Shown here one piece after another: positions 1 through 11,100 of a stretch of DNA of 64,000 bases; positions within the stretch are counted from its first letter, which is position 1, and each line of letters opens with the position of its first letter. The notes under the pieces were generated by a model. That model saw nothing but the letters and a program-made list of their open reading frames with translations. It did no database searches and had not been told where the DNA came from. Made by a program: the position numbers and the translations under genes. The DNA is taken from contig JAHNUO010000004.1 of the NCBI GenBank assembly GCA_019787685.1, forward strand, positions 434,001 through 498,000. The letters are read 5' to 3'. The stretch comes from Chiua virens. Taxonomy: Eukaryota; Basidiomycota; Agaricomycetes; Boletales; Boletaceae.

Positions 1-248
1 CAACTCGCTGCCTCGCCTTTGCTAAACATGCTTGGCTTCTAGCTTCCCTCGACGTCTTCTACGCCATCCCGCTCCGCGGTAGCAAGGAGGACTGGTTGAA
101 CAAGCAACTCAAGCCATGGGGCGGATTCAGCCGTGGCGAGGCCATGTACACCGACGTCCCCGGACAACACTACACCTTGATGGACTTTGATCACGTCCCC
201 GGCTTCCAGAAGATCTTCCGTAGCCGCCTCGAGGCACGCGGTCTCTAA
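1..248 (+). CDS. 3' end of an enzyme with a C-terminal thioesterase-like region (partial)
   Basis: The last exon runs from 43 to the TAA at 246-248. It is preceded by an intron tail with a branch-like GCTAAAC at 21-27 and an acceptor AG at 41-42. The 67 visible residues end in a segment containing GQHYTLMDFDHV and FQKIFR. A His in this setting close to the C-terminus is what I would expect at the end of the alpha/beta-hydrolase thioesterase domain of fungal NRPS-like (adenylation-thiolation-thioesterase) or polyketide enzymes, where it would be the catalytic His. That assignment comes from family memory, and the rest of the protein lies outside the window, so the substrate cannot be inferred. 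The exon itself shows no break. Confidence 0.5.
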   Translation, partial: TRCLAFAKHAWLLASLDVFYAIPLRGSKEDWLNKQLKPWGGFSRGEAMYTDVPGQHYTLMDFDHVPGFQKIFRSRLEARGL

Positions 249-669
249 ATGGAGTCTGGGCGGATAACTATAAGGACAAGGGTCTGGTGATGATTGGGCA
301 ATGTTGTACATACGACTTATACCGTGATCTCTATCTAACAGCATTGTAAATGCAGGCTTCAGCAACGCACGTATATATGCTAGACCTACTATTTCGACAC
401 ATTTTTGTATACACGCAACCGTCCGCACGATGTATTGACACTTCAGAATTTTTATATTCTTGTCTTCGGAGTTGGCGCTCGACATGATTCGACAGTAAAC
501 GCTTGGTATGGCAGTTGTAACAATCATTAATCCGATCGATCACACAGTTATTTCTGCTCATCTTTAAAAATTTAAGGCTCTATTGGAGATGCATGGAACA
601 CATGGTCTATCTTGTACTCCTTAACCGTGCCTAGGACCTTCCATCGCACCTATCATCCCCTTTGTCTCT
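249..669. other. Intergenic, convergent 3' flanks
   Basis: This stretch lies between the end of the thioesterase-domain gene (plus strand) and the stop of the small minus-strand gene candidate. It is moderately AT-rich. The open frames on the minus strand here have no recognisable content. It presumably holds the two 3' untranslated regions. Confidence 0.5.
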
Positions 670-1152
670 CTAAGCGCCCGTCTCACCCGGCCAAGAACGA
701 TAACCTTCTTCAGTGACACACCGCATGGTTGCAGAATAAAATACACCGTCTGCGAATGAATGATCGCTCGAGACAACATTCATCGCCCAAGATTGAGCTT
801 ACTCACGTTGCAAAAGGTCAGATTTGGAGAAGCGGATTCCGTCAAGGCAGAAGGGGCGATTGCTCGGCTGCTGGTGGAATGATTCAATAGTTAGTACGAT
901 GTGGTGGAAAACCAGTAAGATACCTCAAGCGGCAAATGAACAAAAGCTTACCTCCAGATTAATGGGACAATTGATGATGAACCCGCGCTGCTTAGAACTG
1001 CTACAGTCTCTGGCGAATGCATGCCAAAGGAAGTAAGATGGGTCCTATGGGAGCTGTGCGCCATGCGCGAGGGCCTGGGTGCCGTGGTCCGAGACAATGG
1101 AAAGGGTCGCAGGGAGCGCAAAAGCAAGAGGGAAAGAGAGGACAGGGGACAT
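670..1152 (-). CDS. Candidate small cysteine-containing secreted protein, four exons
   Basis: I do not recognise the family. The ATG is at 1152-1150 with a TATA-like element 48 bp upstream. Proposed exons are 1096-1152, 952-1044, 807-870 and 670-749, ending at TAG 670-672. Intron 871-951 has GTAAGC, a perfect TACTAAC branch site and a CAG acceptor. Intron 750-806 has GTGAGT and CAG. The first intron (1045-1095, GTCTCG...CATAG) is the weak point: it must be removed to avoid an in-frame TAG. The predicted protein of about 97 residues starts with a hydrophobic stretch resembling a signal peptide (MSPVLSFPLAFALPATLS) and contains four cysteines downstream. The frame is maintained across two good introns, which supports a real gene. 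Function is unknown; an effector-like role would be speculation. Confidence 0.42.
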
Positions 1153-1200
1153 GATTGTCTGACGGCAACTAGAGTAAGACAAAGGCGATGGGCAGGGTCA

Positions 1201-1209
1201 TTTATATAG
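1201..1209 (-). promoter_or_regulatory. TATA-like box of the small minus-strand gene
   Basis: On the minus strand the sequence reads CTATATAAA. It ends 48 bp before the proposed ATG at 1152, a normal fungal spacing for a TATA box, transcription start and short leader. Confidence 0.45.
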
Positions 1210-1885
1210 CCTCAGCCATCCATGTTGACGTCGGTTAGGCGGAAGCATTGCAGTCAGCCTCTTGCAGAATGGAATTCAAAAATCGAAACCTCCAGCCTGA
1301 GACGGCACCGATCTTGTAGCTCAAACGTCAACTTCACCAGGTGTAAGGTTTCCATCAGACCTACAAGATTTGCATGAGCTCATCAGCACGCGATGTCATA
1401 ACATGAATAACTGTTTGTCATACCAATGGACTTCAAGAGACGCGAAATTAAAAGACTCCTACACGATATTGTGGCGAATCTGGCGATCTTGAATGAGTAT
1501 GTACTTGAGGATTATGATGACGGATTGGATCTCAATAGTAAATACAATAAGCTCGCATGCCTTCTTACCTTCCTCTGCGAACTTCCCGCCAATTGCTAAC
1601 TGACATCGTAGTGTGACTAACGCAAGCGCAGGATCAACGGTCATAGTATCCGAAACCTGAAAGTCGGAGGAAGCCGAATCCACTGTCGACGGTACCTGCG
1701 TAGGCTACAAGTAGTTTTGAAGATCGAGCGGATCTCTCGACACAAACGCGATCTAAGCTAGCACGCATTTGATCCTAATGGACTATAGCCACAGTCCAAC
1801 AATCTAAGCGATTTCACTCATGTAGAATTGTCTGAATTTCAATGTACCCATGCAATACAACATCTGAATCTGCCTACTGAATAAG
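1210..1885. other. Gap with possible minus-strand exons, not resolved
   Basis: A minus-strand stretch of about 1475-1690 reads as possible coding sequence (SSDFQVSDTMTVDPALALVT and onward). It is framed by an acceptor-like ACGCAG near 1694 and an internal GTAAGA...TTCAAG intron near 1485-1566, and stops at 1459-1461. It could be a short separate gene or an alternative 3' end of the spindle-pole gene upstream on this strand. I cannot decide from sequence alone. Confidence 0.2.
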
Positions 1886-4542
1886 CTATTTTTTCAATGC
1901 CTTGTCCTCGAAGATTAATAGATCATATAGTGTTGCAATCTGATTACCCTGAAGGACGGTAAGCAGTAGGGCCACATCAAACAGGATGAGACTTACCTTG
2001 CGCTCCAATACTTCTATCACGTCTCGCAAGCGATCACTTACAGCATGACGATTTGTCGCTTCCACGGCAGAATCCAATGACCTATACTCGTCGGCGAGCC
2101 TGCTGTAAATCCTTGCATTGGAATGGTATCAGTACAAGCATAACGCAAGACAACAGCAAAACATACTCTCTGAAGTGAGCGAACTCGTCCTCGAGCTCAC
2201 CGATCACCCGGGCAAGCACAGTTTGAGGCGGAACATCACTGGGCCTCAATGTGCCACCGTTCCTGTCCATCCTCTCGAGAATCTCCTCAATTGAATACGC
2301 ACGTCTGTTGTTGCGACCAATCTCGCGCAGTGGGGGATCAGGCTGAGCACGGTGTTCTATACCTTCGTCGAAACCTTCGTCCTTGTCGTCTTCACAATCA
2401 ATTGGGACTTTACGTTTGTCACGGTGAGGCTCATTAACGTGATGGTGACCTTTGCACATTCGACACGACGTTGCATTATGGCGTGTGGAAGAAAAGAACA
2501 AACGTTCCATTCGCTCTGAACTGATCTTCGGGAACGGCGGATTGGACTCCACACCTTCATCAAGCTTCTCGTTTGCGTCTTGAGGCCGTGGGGGTGGAGA
2601 TATTGAATATGAACTGTGGGCGGATGAATTCGAGGCTCGCTCGGAACGACGTTCGTCAAGGTCCACCGATATTCGGTCTATCTCCTCGTCGTCGACAAAC
2701 CGTCTGACCGAAGGATCTGGAGACTCCATCACAGGAGAAAGCGGACGATGTGGATAGGCGGTCGGGGCGTCCTCCAGGCGAATACTTTGGACACTTGGAT
2801 CCGGATCACGTCCTTGACGACGTTCGTTTAAACCTTCCTCGACAACCCCGCGCAGTACCTCAATTTCACCGGCGAGCCGTTCTACTTCGGCTCTGAGTTG
2901 GTTGATTTCTTGTGCCTTCTCTGTCAGCGAAAGAGCATCGGATTCTCGGAGGGAACGAAGATCCTCCAGGAGTTGGTGTTGCCAAGACAAGTCAGACGTG
3001 ACGCGGGTAAGGTGGGACCTCAGTGTGTTGACGAGTGCTTCCAGAGCTGCGATGTGTTAACTCGAAGCAGTTACGTGTACATAGATTGACGATTTACCTT
3101 TCTTTTCCTGGACCACCTCAAGATATTTGGATGCGTGCATGTCCGTGTCTTTATGTCGTCTCTCCTTTCCCTTGGCACGAGAAGTTGACGGCATGGGTAT
3201 GCGGGCAGCGCTGGTGTCTATGGCATCTTGGGACTCTATGATTCGCGTGCGTTCTCTGACGACGTCACGTTTACACTCTTCAAGCTCGTACTCGAGCTCT
3301 CTAACCCGCCGCCGGGCAATGCTGTTCTCGGTTTCCAAATGGTTCAATCTTGTGTGCAGAGCATTGAGTGATGCTATGAGGCGACCTTTTGACGTGTAAG
3401 TGGTTATCCTTCACGAAATAGTAAGTTGGTCCAGTTACCTTCGACCTCTTTTGAACTCGGACTGCGGACGCTGTATCGCTCCAAATTGGGCTTCGCAGGC
3501 GAGACAATGGCATTTGTTAAGCCAGTGACATCTGGGAGATGTAAACGACTGCGATGTGACTTTTTCGCTGTGCGGCTTTCATAGGTCGAGATCACCCGCC
3601 GCGTCTGCCTGTGTTTCGCGTTGGCCCCTCCTTGCCTACCGAATGGTAGCCAGCAGCAGGAGCAGGGACAACGTGCTCTACTTGAGCCTGGCGGACATCA
3701 CGAACTAGACCTCGAGCCATCTTGGTGAACCGAGAGCCCGACGTAGAAGGCGTTGGCGGTTGCACGGTGACATGAGGTCGAGCAGGTGCAGGTTGAGAGA
3801 CGTGCCTTCGAAGGGGAGTGGCAGTAGTGTCAAACGACACAGTCGCTTTTCGTGCTCGCGGAGCCAAGTTCCGGCGAGCGTGCTGCGACGACTCTGGCGT
3901 CCCATGTGACCCCTGCGGGATTCGCGACGGGCCACTGCGGGGACGTCTAGGGGAAAAGCCGACGCGTTGTAATGTTTCAGACAACTTTGGACGAGAAATA
4001 TCCTGCGACCGCTCTGCATTGTCTGCCTCGGAAGCAGCGTGACACGCTGCAAAAACATAACAATGACGTAGTCAGGAATGTAAGCGCGCATCAATACATT
4101 ACAGTCGATGTTGCTTACCTGCTATAATGTCATCGAGCGGCCGTTCCGGGTCATATTCGGCGCCACTGATGCTGGGCTCTCTCCTACCACCACGGTTGAG
4201 TCCTGCAGTGATAGTAACGGTACTCGCATGATGGGCAGCAGTCGACATGGTGCGAACATCGTATGGATTGATACCTTCATCGTCGTGGAGAGACCACGCG
4301 CGAATGCGGCTCGAGTCGAGATCTAGGTTTTCACCAGAGTGTCGATCGAACGAGGGGAACGCGGGAAAATGCTCGGGCGCCGAATCGTGTCTGGGGTACT
4401 CCAACGAGTCGTCGTCCTGCGCAGAAGATAGATGAAGGGATAGATCAGTGTTTTGTAAATTGTGTTCCAGTTGGATGCGGTCTTGTTCGAGTTGGTCCTC
4501 CGGTATGCTGAACTCATGGCGTAAAGATGACCTTCTGGCCAT
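1886..4542 (-). CDS. Ppc89/Cep57-like spindle pole body protein
   Basis: The ATG is at 4542-4540 and the stop at 1886-1888. Readable exons include 4119-4542, an exon starting at 4046, an exon ending at the GTAACT donor near 3438, one of about 3099-3395, one of about 2167-3050, then 1997-2111 and 1886-1948. The C-terminus carries the Cep57 microtubule-binding motif (PPQTVLARVIGELEDEF, then LRDVIEVLERKGNQIATLYD). An upstream motif LHLPDVTGL followed by EVEGRLIASLNALHTRL is shared, as I remember it, with fungal Ppc89-type proteins. The middle is coiled-coil and acidic, with a CRMCKGHHH cluster. S. pombe Ppc89 is a core scaffold of the spindle pole body, so a role in spindle organisation is inferred. 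The reading frame changes at about 3635-3660 without a usable intron (probable 1-nt indel). The gene is divergent from BMS1, with 198 bp between the start codons. Confidence 0.72.
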
Positions 4543-4661
4543 CACAGGTGTCGCTAAAAACAAATTTCAAGAGAATAAAACGCAAAAGCAAGACAAAGAT
4601 ATGGAAAGGGAAGAAGACAAGAAGTGAGAAATACGGTGCAAACAAACTTGGAGCGCGTTCG

Positions 4662-4669
4662 TCACGTGA
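4662..4669. promoter_or_regulatory. TCACGTGA palindrome in a divergent promoter
   Basis: An E-box-type palindrome sits in the 198-bp space between the start codons of the Ppc89-like gene and BMS1. CACGTG cores are bound by bHLH factors such as Cbf1/USF in fungi; binding here is inferred. A second, G/C-rich near-palindrome (CCCCTCC GGAAGGGG) lies at about 4678-4697. Confidence 0.3.
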
Positions 4670-4740
4670 TCGTAATCCACCCCTCCGGAAGGGGGGGGTC
4701 AATTTCCAGATTTACACTGTCGATGATTTCTCGTTCGCTC

Positions 4741-7700
4741 ATGGAGGAACAAACCCACAAAACACACAGACCGGCTCAGTCTGGACCCAAAGCCGACAAA
4801 CGGGGAAAGGGAAAACAACAATCCGGATTCAACGACAAGGTATGTCTTGTAAAAGCTGCTTATTCTGACCTCATACACCGCTATCTAGGCATTTGCACCC
4901 AAGTCTGGAAGACGAGCGGACAGACAAGGTCGTAGGAATGTAGAACGCGACCAGACTCGTCTCCACGTTCCTCTCGTCGACAGGACTCCAGACGACACAC
5001 CCCCACCCGTCATTGTCGCCATTGTGGGACCTCCAGGGGTTGGCAAGACCACACTCCTCAAAAGCCTCGTTCGTCGGTATTCGAAACAAACTCTGCAAGA
5101 AGCCAATGGCCCTATCACCGTCGTCGCAGGGAAGAAGCGACGGCTGACCTTCATCGAGTGCAACAACGACCTCAACTCTATGATTGACATAGGCAAGGTG
5201 GTCGACTTGGTTCTCCTTATGATTGATGGTTCCTTTGGCTTTGAAATGGTGCGCTATCTCAAGCATCACCTACTTCGGATCATCACCTTTTGCCCAGGAA
5301 ACATTCGAGTTTCTCAACATATTGCAAGCCCACGGATTTCCCAAAGTCATCGGTATCCTTTCCCATCTTGACCTCGTTAAAAAGCAATCCACTCTGAAAG
5401 ATACCAAGAAAGCCCTCAAGAAGCGTTTTTGGACCGAAATATACCAGGGTGCAAAACTATTCTATCTTTCTGGGGTCCTCAATGGCCGATATCCCGATAA
5501 CGAGATTCTCAATCTCTCTCGATTCATCAGTGTGATGAAGTTCCGTCCGCTGGTATTCCGAAATAGCCATCCATACCTTTTGGCAGATCGCATCGAGGAT
5601 CTTACACCGCGCGAAACGATTCGCGCATCCAAGGGCAAGTGTGATCGGATGGTCACATTATATGGCTACCTGCGCGGTACCAACCTACGTCAAAGCACAA
5701 AAATTCATATTCCTGGTGTCGGTGACCTGAACATGACATCCGTCACTGTCCTGGGAGATCCTTGTCCCCTTCCTGACGCAGATTCGGAGAAACGGAGAAA
5801 ATTGAGTGAAAAGAAGAAGCTGCTTGTACATGCCCCAATGAGCGATGTCGGAGGTGTTATGTACGACAAGGATTCGGTCTGGATTAATGTCCCTGGTAAT
5901 TTTACCCGTGGGCCAGGAGAGGGTAAGTTGTTCGGGCATGTCGATGATACCTAATTGACACATCGTTTCAGCACCTCAATCGGTACATCAAGGCGAGGGT
6001 GAACAAATGGTCATCGACCTTCAAGACATCGATACTACTCTTGCGGATGGCATCTCTCGGAGTCAGATCAGATTACTAGGAAGTTCCTTTAAAAGTCTCA
6101 CTGTTGATGCGACACTCCCCTCGCAGGAAGTCAGCGACACGGATTTAGAGGAACCTCTGGATGATGGGAAGTTTTTGGACGAGGACTCGGGAGATGGAGA
6201 CGAGCTAGACTCAAATGATGGTGTGGACCCGCAGGACTCTGACGAAGACGCCGAATCTGATGGGGATGGAGCCTCGCTGACCTCGCAGGGTAAAAACAGG
6301 CGCGCTGCCCGTCGCAATGCCACAAGACCCCTAGAGAACGTTTCCGAGCGAGAGGAAGATGGAGAGTTTGCGTTCGCGGACAGTGACTCCGAACTTGGAG
6401 AAAACGATGATTTCTTCCATCCTAAAACTATAGCCGAATCGCATGACAACGATCTCGATATGACCAAAGAACCACTACTGCTCGAGAACCTACAGGAATG
6501 GGAGGACGAAGAAAACTTGGACGCCATACGCTCGCTTTTCATAACCGGAGATGAGTCAGCCGCCGGTGGTGCAGAACAACAGGACGAGGACGAAGTGGAA
6601 AATGAAGACCCTGAAGCCGCAAGTGTTGCTGCACTCGCCGCTAAAAAGGAAGCACTCAAACGCAAGTTTGATGAACAATACGACGATCCAGAAGGAGACA
6701 AAATGGACTTTTACGACGAGAAGAAAGACGAACTAAATCGTCAACTCCAACTTAATCGAGCAGAATTCGAGGGTATCAAAGGCGACGTTCGTACGCTGGT
6801 GGAAGGTTACCGACCGGGAGCTTATGTTCGCATAGAACTGTCTTCCGTTCCTTGCGAAATGATCGAGAACTTCGATCCTCATTATCCTATCATTGTCGGA
6901 GGTCTACTGCCGTCTGAGGAACGTTTTGGGTACTTGCAAGTGCGGATAAAGAGGCATCGTTGGTTCGCGAAGACCCTCAAGACTAATGATCCACTCATCT
7001 TCTCACTCGGATGGCGACGTTTTCAGAGTATCCCGATATACTCTCTCGATGATCACTCCATCCGTATGCGTATGCTCAAGTACACTCCAGAACACATGCA
7101 TTGTTATGCGACGTTTCTATGGTCCTGTTGCTCTGCCAAACAGTGGATTCTGCGCTTTCAACTCACTCGACGGAGATAGTGCTGGATTCAGGCTATCGGC
7201 CACGGGAGTCATTCTCGACATTGATCGATCGACGAAGATAGTGAAAAAGTTGAAGCTCACTGGCGTTCCTTTCAAGATATTCAAGAACACGGCGTTCGTG
7301 AAGGACATGTTTACCAGTGCACTTGAGGTCGCAAAATTCGAAGGAGCCACCATCCGGACCGTTTCAGGGATCCGGGGCCAAGTGAAAAAAGCGCTTTCCA
7401 AGCCAGAGGGCGCATTCCGGGCGACCTTTGAAGACAAAGCGCTCATGAGCGGTGAGTCGACACATTTTACTCCGCGTAGCGGGATTGACGGATGAGAAAC
7501 AGATATCGTTTTCCTGCGAGCCTGGTATTCGATTCAGCCTCGCCAGTTCTATAACCCAGTCACATCGCTACTGTTGTCGGATAAGTCACGATGGCAGGGT
7601 ATGCGGCTTACGGGCCAGGTGCGACGTGACGAGGGCATCAAGACGCTGTTGAACGTCAACTCACACTACAAGCCTGTCGAACGTGTTCCAAGACGATTCA

Positions 7701-8071
7701 ATCCGCTCAAGGTGCCCAAAAAACTGCAAGCGTCGCTACCATACGCGTCGAAACCAAAGGCAATGAAGGCACAGAGCAAGAAGACATACATGCAACAACG
7801 TGCTGTGGTAATGGAGCCGGAGGAGAAGAAGGCTCTCGCGCTGTTGCAACAGATCAGAGCGCTGAGGAAGGATCAGGTTGCGCGGCGGAAGGAGAAACAG
7901 AATGAAAGGAAAGAGGTGCACCGGAAGAAGGTTGCGAAGGAGGATATGCTGAAGGGGGACAAGGACAAAGAGAAGCGAAAGGATATTATGAGAATGGCTG
8001 GGATCAAACATAAGCGTCAAACCGAGGTCGAGGAGGGCACGACACCAAGAAAGAAAAGGCGGTTAGTGTAG
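4741..8071 (+). CDS. BMS1: BMS1 ribosome biogenesis GTPase
   Basis: Exons are 4741-4839, 4889-5248, 5298-5922, 5972-7451 and 7503-8071, all with GT...AG introns. The protein matches Bms1, the nucleolar GTPase of the 90S small-subunit processome that works with Rcl1 in 18S rRNA maturation. A P-loop GPPGVGKTT is at about residue 80. The family blocks [16 protein letters not shown] and [10 protein letters not shown] follow, then a long acidic region and the C-terminal domain with [12 protein letters not shown] and FRATFEDK. A lysine/arginine-rich tail follows DIVFLRAWY. The frame slips by one base at TTT 7114-7116, inside the conserved ATFYGP block: the upstream frame gives ATFLWS and the downstream frame gives FYGPV. 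With one T removed the protein is continuous to the stop at 8069-8071. Tandem with SCC2, 71 bp downstream. Confidence 0.93.
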
Positions 8072-8142
8072 TGACTGTGTGACTGTGACACCGCGCGTCA
8101 CGGGTAATCCACTCTGACTTGTACGGATGGTTCAATTCTGAG

Positions 8143-11100
8143 ATGAGTGGGCATTCCGACCAGCAGTGGTACACGAATGGTCATGGCCAGTCGCAAAGGA
8201 ATCCAGCGATGAGCTCGACTGATACCATCCACCCGCATTCGCAGGGACGCGCCCCCGACGCTGTGTACGAGGCTCACAGGTTGTTTGCTGCATATCCGTC
8301 TGCCTCCGCAACACCCTCTGCACATGGTACCGGCCTTCGTCTGTCTGATCTCCGCTTTCCATGCTGACTACGGGCTAATAGTGACGAGGCATATCAACAG
8401 TCTCTCCACGCCTGCTCCACCACCGACCTACATGGACGCGAATTTCTATGCGAGCTCCTATCAGACCCATCCGTCGTCCAACTCGCCCTTCTCGGAATAT
8501 TCTCGCGAGCTTGCCTATCTCTCTGATCCTTCTACCCCTTCCCAACACTCCCAGTACTGGCAGACAACTAGGGACGAGTCCGTTCGCTACCTCTCTTATG
8601 GCACGCCGTACGTGTTCGTGTCCTCCACATTTCATTCCGAATAACTCTTTGCTACAGCGTCAACCAGTATAGTTTCTCGGCTCCAACCGGCTGGACCCTC
8701 GCCCCCTCTGACTCCTATAACCCCCCCGCCATCGCTAACTCCGTTCTCCAGCGGCTTAACCCAACATCAGCGTATCCAACACCGCCACCACCTGGCATCC
8801 GTTCCTCCTCTTCCTCCCTCGCGTTCGCCCTTGGCTACCCAAGCCAAGTGAAGTCACAGCAGCGAGTCTATAAGCCAGAGGAATCGGGTCCCTTCTTCAA
8901 GGATTTCCTCAATCGCTCTGCCCAACTCTTGGACTCAAAGCCCACCCAGCCGACCACCACTGAGCAGCCTCCTGCAAAGGCAGACGTTCTTCCACCAAAA
9001 CCACTACCACCGGCCGTTCCTCAACCTCCTTCGCTTACCCCGAGGAAACGTAAATCCCCAGATGACCATGTCACTCCTTCTCAAAAGCGCATACATGCGG
9101 CGAATCCTGCAAGCTCGAATCCTATTGGGAGGTCTACGAGCGAAACGCCATCCCACAAATCGATAAAAACTTCGCGCCAAGTTTTGGCATACGTCAACGT
9201 TCCCCCGCCCACGTGGAAAACACCTTCTACAAAGTCATCAAAACACTCCGAGGCTTCTGGAGACGACTCCGCTGACGAGGACGGTGATGATATACATCAT
9301 GATGTCCACGCCAACATAAAGTCCTCCGTTCGGCGTACTGGAGACAGGGATGAGCGAGGTATCATGAGTTTCGATCATTACATTCGTGCCGCTTATTCCT
9401 CTGTCACAGTTCCCTTAGAGAGGCTCCGCACCTTGATTGAGGATATATTCGAGGCTGAAGATTCGCTTGCAGCCGACATCGAACCCGCCGATCTGCCGAA
9501 GGAATACTTTTCTCTCCTCACTACCGACTGCAACAATCCACATCTCCAGCCGAGTATCATAAAGAAACTGACGAAATACATCAGTCAGCTCGCTCGTCCT
9601 TCTAAGAGATCTAGACGTGCAACGCGTGAGGGTGTTGCCAATTTCAGCTCAGGGTCCAAGACACGAGACAAACTTGGAGATATTGGAACACCCGTGTTGT
9701 CCAGATTAATGAAAATTTTAGAGCGCTCAATCAAGGCAGGGGAACACCTGGATCCTCTACGCACTTCAACTTATCATGTTCCGGTGCCGTCATCACCCAG
9801 CAAAGCAAAGAGGGGCCAGAAAGCACCTGCGGATGGTACAGGTGCGCAGGAGGGAGATGGCCCTACAGTCCACGACTCGCACTCCCAGCAGCTCACAGAC
9901 TCGGACGTACATGAGCTCTCCGTTCAATTGGAAGTTTCTCGGGATAGCATCCTCGCTGCAGAATGTTGTATGGCACTTTTGAGCGGCGAGAGTCTCACAA
10001 AACAGGTCTGTGGTTTTTATTTGTGGTTTCGGCTGTGCTCACTTTCACGGCAGCTGTACTCGGAAGAGTTAATCACGACTTGCCTAGGCACCGTCAAGCA
10101 TCAGCTTACGATGGTCGTGTATCCTTTTGTGGAGGGCGCGGGAGTCAGTGGAGCCGCACCACCCCAGCTCAATTGTCTACTTCGCTACACGCATTCTAGT
10201 TGTGGAGAGTTGCGGAGGCTACTTACCGAACTCTTTCAAGCCCTTGCTGCCGCCCTTCCTCGCATTAATTCTCTCCTTTCCTGCAGATGGGGTCAGCATG
10301 TCCGACGCAATCATCATCCAAGCGGTTTATATTGCTATAGCACCATTTTTTGTTGTCGAATCAGCCGAAAGCGATACCAAGGGTAAGCGAGAGAACGTTG
10401 TGTTGAGTACCTTGGGAAACAGTGCCATGAGAGGCCTTCGCCTTGACGCCCTTTCCATCATTCGAAGTGTAAGTGTGTCATGAGCACTGGGCTTTCGTTA
10501 CCTAACTTCTTCAAGGTCTTTGCAAACTACGAAGAACAGCGGTCGTGGATCATTGAAGAAATCTTGACATCCCTAATCAAGCTCTCGAATAGTCATAAGA
10601 AGGCCGGGCAGTTCAGGTCTGCATTGCTTCTTCACGCTCGCGACCGATACTAATATATTTACAGGCTGCGCGATGGTCGCTCGATTCGTACAGCATCTGC
10701 CCTGCTTCTTCAGCTCGTACAGACGTCCGCACGTGATGTTCGAACAGCTGCACGACGTATTTCTAAGGCCCGTCAAAATCACGCATTACGAAATCAGGAC
10801 AGTACCGCGGAGAAGGCCAAAGATACCGCTTTTGATGAGCAAGATTTAGAGGTGGGTATGACTGGACACTTGATATTTCGTTCAACACTTATTGCACCAG
10901 GAGATACAACTGTACATGTCTGGCCTGGATTCGGCTACCAATGCAGCGAAAACAATTGTTCTCTTTCTGACACAGAGGTAGGTTTCCCATATTTGCATAG
11001 GCTCGCACACTCTCATCACATGTCTAGGTCCGGAAAGGGGAAACTGACGAAGAACTCAAACGAGGCCGAGTATCGAATCATCCTCGACAACCTGATCTCC

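Noticed and set aside
6063..6701. 212-codon Ser-rich ORF on the minus strand
   Set aside because: Antisense of the acidic BMS1 exon; acidic codons read in reverse give Ser-rich sequence.
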